Source: Taibaiella sp. (GTDB lineage Bacteria > Bacteroidota > Bacteroidia > Chitinophagales > Chitinophagaceae). Taken from it: a stretch of 64,000 nucleotides of DNA. This document shows positions 15,001 to 24,177 of this stretch, piece after piece. A program made the position numbers and the translations under genes. Under the pieces are notes generated by a model. The model did no database searches. It saw only the letters and a list, made by a program, of their open reading frames with translations, and was not told where the DNA came from. Location: NCBI GenBank assembly GCA_016786705.1, contig JAEUVV010000012.1, positions 1 through 64,000 on the forward strand, in the 5' to 3' direction. Within the stretch, counting starts at the first letter, position 1; every line of letters begins with the position of its first letter.

Positions 15001-17976
15001 GCTTCGCGTCCTGGTATAGGTATGGCCACTATATTTATACCCAAGGACAAAAGCCAGCAACCTATTGTTATCGCTACCAGCTATTCCTCACAGTTAACGG
15101 TTAATCTGCCCGCCGGGACTTATGATATATACCACTATTGGAACGACAGCACCTTTAGCACCAGCAGAGATATCACTTTAAAAACCTACGGTACCCATTC
15201 AATATGGATACCGGAAGCGGCACTTAGCCGGCAGGTCCCCAAAGCCATCATTCCTTATGTTACGATCAATTATTATGTTTCAAAAGGGGTGGCCAGGCAT
15301 CGCCGGCAGGCAGCTGATGCTACAGAAACGTTACAGCTGAATGGCTGGATCACCGATGAGAATGACCGTAAGCTAAAAAAGGTAAAAGTTGAATGGTTAC
15401 AGGGCGCGCAGGTTTTCGCTAAAACAATCAGCGACGGGAAAGGGCGTTTTAGTCTTAAAAATGTGGATGGCCGTGGGGCATTGCTTAAATTCAGCGCTAA
15501 AGGGTTTAAAGGCCAGATAGTAAATATAGAACAAAGAGATCTCGGCGCTTATGGTCTTGATTTCAAGATTGTGATGGAAAAAAGAAGCAGCGTATTCCCG
15601 GAAACCATCCAGGAATACGCGGCGCAGATGCTGGAAACCTTTATAGATAACAATACAGGGCTTGTCCAGAATTATAGTGATATACCTGAAGATAATGAAG
15701 CGGCATTACGGGTAAGTGTTTATGGAAAGAAAATAGACAAAAGGACCTATACAGGTGCTTTAAATAGCGTTTCTGAAAAAGAAATGCACCAGCCTATGCG
15801 TAATTATAGCGTGACCCAAGCCCTGGAAGGCGCTGCTCCCGGGATCAATGCAACTTCCTCAAATGACGCTCCACCTATGGCTATGCCGGGTGTCAGTATC
15901 CGGGGCAATAGCAGTATGGCCGCCGAAACGCAGGTCTTAAAGGATAACGGTTCCGTATTTGGCGCTGAAGCGTTATTAAATACAGAGAAAGCCAATAACT
16001 TTATCGCGGACTTCCTGGGCAATATGCAATCCGCTTCCGGTATGCGGCGCCATTTCAGGGACTGGGCCATCTGGGAACCCAACCTATGGACCGACGCCGA
16101 TGGTAAGACTTCCTTTTCGGTACAATACCCGGATAACAGCACCGCCTGGAAAACCTATGTATTGACCATGGATAAAAAGGGCATCTCGGCCAGCAACTTT
16201 AGCCTGACCAGGGCCTTCAAGCCTTTAAGCGCAAGCCTGAGTATGCCAGCTTTCTTAAGATATGGCGACTCTGTAGAGCTTATCGGCAAAGTGATCAACC
16301 ATACCGGGAAAGCATTTAAACTGGTTACTAATTTCAAAAGCAAGGACCTGGATACCAGTTTTGCTGCTGCTGAAATACAAAATGGAAAGATCGAAAGGCA
16401 GATCATCGCGGCCTCCTTTGCCAATTCAGCTAAGGATACCAGCATTACCGCCAGTTACCAGTTAAACACTGAAGATAAATACGAGGATGGAGAGCAAAAA
16501 ACAATACCGGTTTATCCCGTCGGGCTGGTAGAGCGTAAAGGTTTCTTCACCGCGGTCCTGGGCGACACCACGATACATACTAAAGCCAGCGACCTCGACC
16601 TGCCCTTCACCGGAAATGCTTACCTAAGTATTGAAGGTAACCTGCTGGAAGTAATGCTAAGTGAAATGGAAAATTTAAAAGTCTACCCGCACGGCTGTAC
16701 CGAGCAGCTTACGAGCAAGCTACTTTCAGTGTACTATGAAGAAAAAGTAAAAAGAACAATGGGCAGCAAAGAATTTAATAATACAAAAGAGAAAAAGGAA
16801 ATCCTGGCTAAACTTATAGCAGCGCAAAACCCTGATGGCTCCTTTGGCTGGTTTGGCGGTAACAGTGCGGATTTCCGGGTGACGAATTATGTACTAAGCA
16901 CCTTACAAAAGTTAGCAGACAATAGCCTTAGCCCGATAATAAACAAAGGCTTATCCTTCCTGAATTATAATTTATCCCGGATGAACGCGCAGGACCTGAT
17001 TAGTTCGCTCAGTACCCTTTCTGCAGCGGGATATTCGAGTAATTATGAAAAAGAACTGGAACGGGTAGAAAAGGAAGAGCTAAGTATCTACAACCGGCTT
17101 GCGGTGATTAAGATCAGTAAAGAGCGTAAGCTACCTTATCGTACCGCGCTGGATAGCATTATGCTGGAAGGAGAAATGAGCAGGGCGGGCCTGAAATGGG
17201 GAGAACGAAGCTATGACTGGTACCGGAATGAACTGGCCGCTACCCTGCTCGCTTACGAGATCATTAAAGCGGATAGCATCTATGCTAACAGGAAAAACGA
17301 CATAGTAAAATACCTGCTCTCTAAACGTACCAACGGCTATTATGAGAATACGGCGGAAAGCGGCCTGATCTTAAGTACGCTTTTACCGGATATGATCGTT
17401 GGTGATCCAGAACGGTATGCTAAACGGGAACCGACCATTGTTGTTTTATCCGGCTCTAAAAATGATACCATAAAAAGCTTCCCCGCTTACCTGAAGCTCA
17501 ATGACAAAAACGCGCAGCTGGATATCCGGAAACAAGGTTTGTCCCCGGTTTATATTTCTGTAGCTTATGAATACTTCAACCAGGTTCCTGAAGTCAAAAA
17601 AGGCTCCTTTACGGTCCATACAAGCTTCCTGGACAAAAAAGATCAATCACAGCTAGTGCAAGGCGAGCAGGTCACTCTACGCGTTGCTGTTGAGGTGAAA
17701 GAAGCGTCAGAATATGTAATGATAGAAGCACCATTACCTGCGGGCTGCGTGGTCCTGAATAAGCGTAAAACCAATATTTACGAGTCCGGAAGGGCTAATT
17801 TTAAGGAAAAAACAAGCATCTATTGCGGTCAGTTGCCCAAAGGGACCCACTACTTTGACATTGAGTTACAGGCCAGGTATAAAGGCAGCTTTACCATCAA
17901 CCCGGCATCTGCCTCACTGATGTATTATGCCGATCAGCAGGGTAATAACGAGGTGAAGAAAGTAAGCATTAAGTAA
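12049..17976 (+). CDS. Alpha-2-macroglobulin family protein with eroded TonB-plug insert (A2M-1)
   Basis: The 1975-aa product (start ATG 12049) has a signal peptide ending ALAQ and no lipobox, so it is likely soluble in the periplasm or secreted. The MG2-type segment begins near YKGYLVTNQPSYKPGDTLKY (about 205). Tyr/Asn/Gly-rich low-complexity stretches occur near 185-205 and 846-872. A carboxypeptidase-regulatory-like domain lies at about 1096-1180. It is followed by an incomplete SusC-type plug (about 1220-1310), which keeps a VSVYGKKIDKRTYTG start and GVSIRGNSSM but lacks the VDG and YG-ANGVI blocks. The A2M signature RDWAIWEPNLWTD follows. The thioester motif GCTEQ has Cys at about residue 1550, and alpha-alpha toroid repeats and a receptor-binding-like end complete it. 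Bacterial A2Ms trap proteases through a bait region and thioester. Here the plug sits where bait sequence is expected. The gene is one of a tandem pair. Confidence 0.88.
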   Translation: MKLALTKYVLFLHLFLSFFNALAQNPPAGRAEADKLKFGSDFAYIFKVPGDSVLDYCYKGKLPQPGSNWLQTPAHVVIANKTDSLLNSPGTQVGHYVIAQVMEGSLTFRTVNTSPLSCNLVNMERDKLLIIRDKTGKLIEDAAVKVKGKTIPFNRQLMAFIIEPGQNDTLEVRSGSSLHYFITGNYNYSNNSYRNSYYDNQVYYQSPGYKGYLVTNQPSYKPGDTLKYKAHLLNQAGKPATDTFELQLQDHSRYQKMRLHKITPQAPGVYFGEFVLGDTVLPDRQYALELFHTKKGTAISQQFKVEDYLPDDTYLKVKSENLKQYQHGDSVILYAFAHNANGLPLTDGEIDLWVLRQSFSAKPGIPQVFVPDTLYQVKLMANPEGDTRIAFSTGIFPEVSNMNFTVKLRLRNTQGEQKDTMFTLNYVPEVNYFKIEERENKLSVQLIKNKQSISGKGYLYNQKDSIPVQYPLTINIKPNDSYYQFTEINNSGKVLNRDQFILNAREPFVEEQYMEDTAIFRLVNPKQKLIRYALFKGNDLLAKGTVAQDTLIKIHTDHDETVTFQYVYESNNVFEKKNSIAFKLKSHINFKLKKKDIIYPGQTDTLELSVQDAEKRGIAGLNMTVLAFNSNFREDFVPRLSSAGLIEPGLKAATTTSHFTPLQLSSRTFIINQAWAKNLSLDTAYFYKNIFLNKAPYTRHVYPTKRTDIAQLAVYIKTGNTYILPEYIMNENNTPLYVKKATITTNPNAVLAFKGRHNIWVRSGRQLFRLYNIDLEEGKKTLLFVNPDTLAHRDKTISAIEQMPDTLLQWEKEAIIARTLQINNERGTDYTIRQFGYDFRLQESRNGSGYNYYDYEDDYGYGYNGYHRYNYQTIAPVLLNHDVDYFQQGNLKITFAPEANYLYAIRPGMFRLEKMRPDAYLKGGINDYGERYNFTEELKLLQDWDSFIVNPVPKKPERQRSRYVTFKTENSVPNASVYATLRVNASRPGIGMATIFIPKDKSQQPIVIATSYSSQLTVNLPAGTYDIYHYWNDSTFSTSRDITLKTYGTHSIWIPEAALSRQVPKAIIPYVTINYYVSKGVARHRRQAADATETLQLNGWITDENDRKLKKVKVEWLQGAQVFAKTISDGKGRFSLKNVDGRGALLKFSAKGFKGQIVNIEQRDLGAYGLDFKIVMEKRSSVFPETIQEYAAQMLETFIDNNTGLVQNYSDIPEDNEAALRVSVYGKKIDKRTYTGALNSVSEKEMHQPMRNYSVTQALEGAAPGINATSSNDAPPMAMPGVSIRGNSSMAAETQVLKDNGSVFGAEALLNTEKANNFIADFLGNMQSASGMRRHFRDWAIWEPNLWTDADGKTSFSVQYPDNSTAWKTYVLTMDKKGISASNFSLTRAFKPLSASLSMPAFLRYGDSVELIGKVINHTGKAFKLVTNFKSKDLDTSFAAAEIQNGKIERQIIAASFANSAKDTSITASYQLNTEDKYEDGEQKTIPVYPVGLVERKGFFTAVLGDTTIHTKASDLDLPFTGNAYLSIEGNLLEVMLSEMENLKVYPHGCTEQLTSKLLSVYYEEKVKRTMGSKEFNNTKEKKEILAKLIAAQNPDGSFGWFGGNSADFRVTNYVLSTLQKLADNSLSPIINKGLSFLNYNLSRMNAQDLISSLSTLSAAGYSSNYEKELERVEKEELSIYNRLAVIKISKERKLPYRTALDSIMLEGEMSRAGLKWGERSYDWYRNELAATLLAYEIIKADSIYANRKNDIVKYLLSKRTNGYYENTAESGLILSTLLPDMIVGDPERYAKREPTIVVLSGSKNDTIKSFPAYLKLNDKNAQLDIRKQGLSPVYISVAYEYFNQVPEVKKGSFTVHTSFLDKKDQSQLVQGEQVTLRVAVEVKEASEYVMIEAPLPAGCVVLNKRKTNIYESGRANFKEKTSIYCGQLPKGTHYFDIELQARYKGSFTINPASASLMYYADQQGNNEVKKVSIK

Positions 17977-17991
17977 TTGAATTTAATTTTA

Positions 17992-18053
17992 AAAAAGCTT
18001 CAAACACAATGCTGTTAGCCTTCAAGCTTCAGGCGCTCTGTTTGAAGCTTTTT
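17992..18053 (+). terminator. Long-loop intrinsic terminator
   Basis: Arms aaaaagcttcaaac (17992-18005) and gtttgaagcttttt (18040-18053) are perfect complements enclosing a 34-nt loop, directly after the first macroglobulin gene. It separates the two tandem genes into distinct transcripts. Confidence 0.75.
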
Positions 18054-18154
18054 CATGACCTGCATACTAGGCAGTAAATATAGCCATTAATATTATGAGC
18101 CACCCCCAACCTTAAGTATTTCAGTTGCATCTATTAGCTGTTATCCAACAAAAG

Positions 18155-21100
18155 ATGAACATGAAAAATCCTGTTACAGTGCTTACGTTTACGATCTTTT
18201 TATTACTCCTGTTCAATAACCGGGCCATAGCCCAGCCCAGGCATTACCATTTTGAGCAGGCTAAAGATATGGTTTGGGGCAGCCGCCTGGTGCAGGTCTA
18301 TCAGATTCCCTGCGATTCCGTATACCAGCTTGTAATAGGCAATAAACCGCTCTCTCCCGATGCGGATTGGCTGCAACAACCCTTATTCCGGGTTGAGGTC
18401 ACACAATTTGATTCTCTTTTGAATACTTCAATACCAGAACCGGGTTATTATGTAATGGTTACGGCTGTCCAAAACGAGCTCCGCTATCAATTCCGCCGGA
18501 AAGCAGGCTTACAAGCCGAATTGATCCGCTTGCACGATAAAGATTTTATACAGGTTAAAGATGCAACAGGTAAGCTTATCGCGGATGCGACTATAAACAT
18601 TGCAGGTAAGACTGTCGCGTACGATCCAGGCCTTAAGGCATACCCCCTCAGGATGAAAAGAAAAAAACGAATCACTGTACAACGGGGAAACGACATTATG
18701 TTCTTCCACGGCAACGCCGGCAGGATTTATAATGACGCACCTTACCGGGGCTCCGATAATTACGGTAGTTACTACAATGACTATTCCGGTTATCATGCCG
18801 CCACAGTTGCTTATAAAGGTTACCTGGTCACCAATAAACCCAATTATCTCCCCGGGGATACGGTTAAATACAAAGCTTATCTTTTAGATGCCGCTACCAA
18901 TGAACCCATCAAAGAAGCTCTGGATGTTTATGTTGAAGGCGCGCAGAAAACAGCCTACATACATCCTGTGCTCACACAGGGCGATGGGGTCTATTTTAGC
19001 GAATTTGTACTGGGCGACTCCATCCTGCCCGATCAAAAGTATTCCCTGATGGTTAAAGGAAAAGAAAGCCAGGCCGTATTCCGGCAGACCTTCAAAGTAG
19101 AAGATTACCTGCTGGACGACACTTACCTGCGCGTGACTACAGAAAACCGGGACACTTATCAGAAAGGCGACAGCATCCATATGTATGCTTATGCTTATAA
19201 TGCCAATGGCCTGCCCCTAATAGATGCTACCGTGGAGCTTTTCATCAGGTCCGGCCAGGTAAAACTGAAAAAGAACAATGCGAATACCTTCATTCCGGAT
19301 ACACTTTTACACCAACATTTTGATGTGGTGCCGGATGGGGATACCCATATGAGCTTTGCTACAGCCTCGCTACCCGAGCTGGAAGCTATGGAACTGCTCG
19401 CAACCGTAAGATTAAAAAATGCCAATAACGAAATAAGAGATACCACCTTTAGCTTACAATACAGCAGTAACCGTACCTACCTTAAAGTATCGGAGCTCAG
19501 GGACTGCCTAAACGTAAATCTTATCAGTAATAAAAAAGCTATCAGTGGCAAAGGCTTTTATAAACGCAACGGGGCTTTCGCGGATAGCATCAGCTATCCT
19601 TATACCCTGCCGCTTCATTACACCGATATGAATTATACCTTCTTTGAAACAGACGATACCGGCGGCATTCTATCAAATTTCCATTACAATATAGCTAGTG
19701 ACCAGATCCAGATCAGGGAAGATTATTTTAAAGATACCGCCTATTTCCATATCCTTAACCCGCAAAAGATCTGGATGCGCTATGCGGTCTATGAAGGCGA
19801 CAAACTATTGTATTATGGGCATACCGACAAAGATACCAGCATCAGGCAACTGAGTAAGAAGGACCGTACCTTTACGCTGATCGCGGGTTATAACTGGCGC
19901 AACCAGGCGATGAGCAAGCAGGCCACAGCTTATAAGATCAAGTCAAAAATGCTGATAGACCTGCGCAAAAGCGATATCGTTTATCCCGGCCAGAAAGACT
20001 CTGTACACATTTCATTAAAAGACCTGGATGATAAGGGGATTGCTAATACAAATGTTACGGTACTCGCTTTTAATGCAAAATTTAAAGAAGACTTCACAGC
20101 CCGGTTGGAATCATCCGGCTATATACAACCAGGCCTGAACAAGGTAAAACGCTATAGCAGCCTGGATAATGCATCAGGATTTATAAGCTACCATTCTGAA
20201 AAGATCAGTAACAAGTGGTCGGCACTGCTGGGCTTGGATACTAATTTCTTTTATCGCAATATTTACAGAGACACTTCAGATTTCGTGCTGTATTCCTTTA
20301 ATACACAAGATACGGCCCGTGCCCAGGTAGCCATATATGTCAAAGAAGAAGGGCAATATGTGCAGCCGGATCTCGTTTACGCGGACAGCCGGCTTGCCTA
20401 TGCACGTGCGGCTAACCTGGGTACCGATCCTAATGCGCTACGGGTAAAGGGAACAACACAGTCCCTGAGTTTTCGCTCGGCCCGCGCTTTATATCATATC
20501 AGCAAACTGCAGCTCAAAGCAGGTACTAAAACCAATATCTTTATCAACGGAGACAGTATAGGCTACAATACCCCATATGGTAAAGAGATGCAGGTGAGTA
20601 AAAGCAGTAGCCCGGACAGTTTAAACCGATATGAAAGAGAAGCCCTGGCCAATGCTTTGTTTTATTATAAAAGTGAATACAATATTCCCTTTCTGATCCG
20701 GCAAAAAGAACGCCTTTTCCTATCCGCCCCCGGATCTGCTTTTGTCAACTCATTTAACCCCTATGTCTGGCAAAGCAACAACCAGCTCTATGCTATCGGG
20801 CCCATAGATGCCGGGGACTCCCTGCTTTTTTTCCAGCAAGGCAATGTAAAGACCTCCATTATTCATGAGCTTAACTTTACTTACAGCTTAAGACCTGGCA
20901 TGATGCGCATGCTGCAGGATACCCGCAGCCCACATCAGCGCTATAATTATAAAATTCCGCGGAGCAGCATTAGCCCCGGGTTTAACACTGTGTACCAGGC
21001 CGCTGTTGACCCGGACTCCTTGAAGCTGATTACTTATGATAGCCTTTTCCCGCAACCAGATTATACGGTAAGCTATATTCTTAATAAAGATTCAGGGAAA

Positions 21101-24100
21101 GCGCTATTCATTTATCCGGATGGTAACCTTACTTTGTTGGCGCAGGCTGAAAAACCGGTAAAGTCTTTCCTCCTTACTGCTGAGAACAGTAGTAAACCAC
21201 CCCAAATCTTTAATGGACTCTTTAATAGCAATGTCTCTTTTAAAGTAGATACCGGTAAGTATACTTTATGGATCATCTGGGCTGATTCAGGCATATCCCA
21301 ACTCCCTGGACTGGTAATAAAGGCTAAGGGCCGTAATATATATCACCTGGATGTTAAGCGGAAAAAACTTGACCCGCAGTATTTTCCGGAAGAATTAAGC
21401 CCTTTCTATAAGGTCATCAATACAAATGCCAGCCGCGGACATGCTGGTCCACACAGAAGAATTAAGGGAATGGTCATGGATAATCAGGGTGATTTACTTA
21501 TTGGTGCTACCATTACTGTATCGGGTACAGATATAGGGGTGGCCGCAGACGAAAACGGTTTATTTTCACTGGATGTGCCATTGAATAACCAAAGTATAAG
21601 TGTAGAATATTACGGGTGCATCACTCAAAAAATTGAATTGGATAGCCGTTCCGCTTATCATATCGCGTTGCAGGTAGATAACAACCAGGATGCACTGGAA
21701 AGTGTGGCAGTGTATGGTATAAAAATTGATAGACGTACTTATATCGGAAGTCTTATGAGTGTAAATGCAGAAGAGATTGAACGGCGCCCGGTAACCAATG
21801 CCGCTTATGCATTATCAGGCAGTGTACCTGGTGTGACCATAACCACAGGTAGCGGACAACCGGGCAGCACGCCGGATATTATGTTACGCGGTATGGGTAG
21901 TCTAAGCGCGGATGCAAAACCGTTGATCATAGTGGACGGTGCACCCTATTCCGGTGATATAAACAGCATTAATCCCGAAGATATAGCTTCAATGGAATCG
22001 CTGAAAGATGCCACCAGTAAAGCCGTGTACGGTGCCAGAGCTGCTAATGGCGTAATTCTTATTCAAACAAAAACCGGGGAAAAGCAGCCGGGGAAAGGCA
22101 GCTTTTTAAAATCGCAGCAGGCACAAAATTTTATTGCCGGTTTTATGGACGATATGCAGGCCGCATCCGGTATTCGCAGCGACTTCCGTGACTGGGCAAT
22201 CTGGGAGCCCAATCTCTGGACCGATAAAGAAGGTAAAGCGAGCTTTGAAGTGACCTATCCCGGAACGGCTACCGCCTGGAAGACCTATGTACTTGCCATG
22301 AACCCGCAGGGCTTTGCCGCAAGCCAGGTAGCTATGACCAAGTCCTTTAAACCTCTAGGCGCTACCTTGTCCCTACCCCGGTTTTTAAGATATGGTGATA
22401 GTGTGGAAGCAGTGGGCAATGTAGTCAATTATACCGGTACGCCTTTCCAGCTCAAAACAAGATTCAGCAGCCCGGATACATTGTTAACTTCAACACTACA
22501 GGAAGTGAATGCCGGTAAAACAGAAAAATTGCTGCTTGCGGCACCGGCAAACAATAAGATAGATACGGCCTCTTTGACGGCAAGCTTTAGTATGGAAACT
22601 CAAAACGGCTACCAGGATGGGGAAGAAAAAACAATCCCGGTGCTGCCGGTTGGTGTGATCGAGCGGAAAGGGATCTTTACCGCTTTGCCAGGCGATACCA
22701 GCTTCAGTACTATGCCGGACACTTATGGGAAGGCATATTTTACCGGGAAAACGACCATCAGCATTGAAGGTAGCCTGATCGATGTGATGCTGCAGGAAAT
22801 CGAGAGCCTGAAAGAGTATCCACATGGCTGTACCGAACAGATCACCAGCAAATTATTATCTATTCACTACGAAGAAGTGTTGAAACAACTGATGGGCAGG
22901 AAGGATTTTAATAATACCCGTACAAAAAAAATCATCCTCAACAAACTGGCTGCTGCACAAAACCGGGATGGTTCCTTTGGCTGGTTTGCCAACAACAGCG
23001 GCGATATCCGGGTAAGCAATTATGTATTGAACGTGTTAGCTAAAGTCAATACGGATGGTAGCCTCGACCCGCTCATCCGGGAAGGGTATAAATTCCTGCA
23101 AAATCACCTGCCCGATATGGATACCCTTAACCGGATTGCAAGCCTGGTAACCCTTTCTAATGCCGGTCAGAAAGCGGAATATGCCTTTTATATTGATGCC
23201 ATCAAGGCCGATAGCCTCGATTATTACAACCAGTTTGCAATACTTAAAGTTAAAAAAGCGCTGGGCATGGAGTATAAGACGCGACTGGATACTTTACTCA
23301 AAAAAGCAAACGTGGATGAGCAGGGATTAAGCTGGGGTAAAGATTCCTACGACTGGTACCGCAACCAGATGGCCACTACCTTACTGGCTTACCAATTGAT
23401 AGAAAATGATACCGCTTATACAAAGATCAAAACACAGATAGTGGATTATCTTTTGTTCAAAAGAAATAAAGGCTATTACCGGAATACGGCGGAAAGCGGG
23501 CTGGTATTGAGCACACTATTACCTGCATTAATCAAAGAACAAAAACTAAATCCCGGAAAGGGTATTAAAACCAAAGTGAATATCTCCGGCAGCTATACCG
23601 CAATGATCGATAGCTTCCCGAAACGCATTGTACTCAACGACAAAGCCGTCCACCTGGATATTCAAAAAAATGGTATGGCCCCGGCATATATTTTCGTGAA
23701 TTATGAGTTCTTCAATCCCGAAGCGGCCGAAAAAGAAGGCACCTTTATCGTGAGCAGCACTTTTAAAGACAATGGCGGTACCACCCGGGAAGTCTTAAAA
23801 CAAGGCGAATCTTTAAAACTGATCATTAAAGTGGAAGCGACCAAAGACGCGGAATATGTATTGATCGATGTACCGCTACCTGCCGGGTGTATCCCCTTAC
23901 CCAAATCAAAAACGAATCCCTTTGAAGCCAGCAGGGCCAACTTTAAAGACAAAACCAGTATTTACTGTAACACTTTACCTAAAGGCACTCATTATTTTGA
24001 AATTGAGGTACAGGCCCGCTTTAAAGGTACCTTCCAGCTGAGCCCGGCCAGCGCTGCCATGATGTATTTCCCGGATGAGCAAGGAAATACCGCGGTGAAA

Positions 24101-24118
24101 AAAGTGCGGATCCGTTAA
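18155..24118 (+). CDS. Alpha-2-macroglobulin family protein with intact SusC/TonB plug domain (A2M-2)
   Basis: This protein of about 1987 aa is a tandem paralogue of the preceding gene (ATG 18155, or 18161 two codons later). It has a signal peptide ending AIAQ, an MG2-like region beginning YKGYLVTNKPNYLPGDTVKY, and later macroglobulin domains. A carboxypeptidase-regulatory-like domain lies at about 1100-1180 (IKGMVMDNQGDLLIGATI...). A complete SusC-style plug follows at about 1182-1308: AVYGIKIDRRTYIGS, SGSVPGV, IMLRGMGS, PLIIVDGAPYSGDINSINP, and YGARAANGVILIQTKTG. It then continues into RDWAIWEPNLWTD and the thioester GCTEQ (Cys near 1559), ending with complement-like domains. No beta-barrel follows the plug, so this is not a transporter. 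A role in trapping proteases or docking at the outer membrane is inferred. Confidence 0.88.
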   Translation: MNMKNPVTVLTFTIFLLLLFNNRAIAQPRHYHFEQAKDMVWGSRLVQVYQIPCDSVYQLVIGNKPLSPDADWLQQPLFRVEVTQFDSLLNTSIPEPGYYVMVTAVQNELRYQFRRKAGLQAELIRLHDKDFIQVKDATGKLIADATINIAGKTVAYDPGLKAYPLRMKRKKRITVQRGNDIMFFHGNAGRIYNDAPYRGSDNYGSYYNDYSGYHAATVAYKGYLVTNKPNYLPGDTVKYKAYLLDAATNEPIKEALDVYVEGAQKTAYIHPVLTQGDGVYFSEFVLGDSILPDQKYSLMVKGKESQAVFRQTFKVEDYLLDDTYLRVTTENRDTYQKGDSIHMYAYAYNANGLPLIDATVELFIRSGQVKLKKNNANTFIPDTLLHQHFDVVPDGDTHMSFATASLPELEAMELLATVRLKNANNEIRDTTFSLQYSSNRTYLKVSELRDCLNVNLISNKKAISGKGFYKRNGAFADSISYPYTLPLHYTDMNYTFFETDDTGGILSNFHYNIASDQIQIREDYFKDTAYFHILNPQKIWMRYAVYEGDKLLYYGHTDKDTSIRQLSKKDRTFTLIAGYNWRNQAMSKQATAYKIKSKMLIDLRKSDIVYPGQKDSVHISLKDLDDKGIANTNVTVLAFNAKFKEDFTARLESSGYIQPGLNKVKRYSSLDNASGFISYHSEKISNKWSALLGLDTNFFYRNIYRDTSDFVLYSFNTQDTARAQVAIYVKEEGQYVQPDLVYADSRLAYARAANLGTDPNALRVKGTTQSLSFRSARALYHISKLQLKAGTKTNIFINGDSIGYNTPYGKEMQVSKSSSPDSLNRYEREALANALFYYKSEYNIPFLIRQKERLFLSAPGSAFVNSFNPYVWQSNNQLYAIGPIDAGDSLLFFQQGNVKTSIIHELNFTYSLRPGMMRMLQDTRSPHQRYNYKIPRSSISPGFNTVYQAAVDPDSLKLITYDSLFPQPDYTVSYILNKDSGKALFIYPDGNLTLLAQAEKPVKSFLLTAENSSKPPQIFNGLFNSNVSFKVDTGKYTLWIIWADSGISQLPGLVIKAKGRNIYHLDVKRKKLDPQYFPEELSPFYKVINTNASRGHAGPHRRIKGMVMDNQGDLLIGATITVSGTDIGVAADENGLFSLDVPLNNQSISVEYYGCITQKIELDSRSAYHIALQVDNNQDALESVAVYGIKIDRRTYIGSLMSVNAEEIERRPVTNAAYALSGSVPGVTITTGSGQPGSTPDIMLRGMGSLSADAKPLIIVDGAPYSGDINSINPEDIASMESLKDATSKAVYGARAANGVILIQTKTGEKQPGKGSFLKSQQAQNFIAGFMDDMQAASGIRSDFRDWAIWEPNLWTDKEGKASFEVTYPGTATAWKTYVLAMNPQGFAASQVAMTKSFKPLGATLSLPRFLRYGDSVEAVGNVVNYTGTPFQLKTRFSSPDTLLTSTLQEVNAGKTEKLLLAAPANNKIDTASLTASFSMETQNGYQDGEEKTIPVLPVGVIERKGIFTALPGDTSFSTMPDTYGKAYFTGKTTISIEGSLIDVMLQEIESLKEYPHGCTEQITSKLLSIHYEEVLKQLMGRKDFNNTRTKKIILNKLAAAQNRDGSFGWFANNSGDIRVSNYVLNVLAKVNTDGSLDPLIREGYKFLQNHLPDMDTLNRIASLVTLSNAGQKAEYAFYIDAIKADSLDYYNQFAILKVKKALGMEYKTRLDTLLKKANVDEQGLSWGKDSYDWYRNQMATTLLAYQLIENDTAYTKIKTQIVDYLLFKRNKGYYRNTAESGLVLSTLLPALIKEQKLNPGKGIKTKVNISGSYTAMIDSFPKRIVLNDKAVHLDIQKNGMAPAYIFVNYEFFNPEAAEKEGTFIVSSTFKDNGGTTREVLKQGESLKLIIKVEATKDAEYVLIDVPLPAGCIPLPKSKTNPFEASRANFKDKTSIYCNTLPKGTHYFEIEVQARFKGTFQLSPASAAMMYFPDEQGNTAVKKVRIR

Positions 24119-24121
24119 AGC

Positions 24122-24166
24122 AAAAACAGCATTGAACGATAAAGATTCAATGCTGTTTTTTATTTT
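24122..24166. terminator. Intrinsic terminator
   Basis: Perfect 15-bp arms aaaaacagcattgaa (24122-24136) and ttcaatgctgttttt (24146-24160) are followed by T-rich sequence. It lies between the convergent A2M-2 and DUF808 genes and can serve both. Confidence 0.88.
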
Positions 24167-24177
24167 AAGCTCAACAA

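Noticed and set aside
18155-24118. TonB-dependent receptor or SusC transporter
   Set aside because: Plug sequence is present but no 22-strand barrel follows; the remainder is macroglobulin with a thioester.
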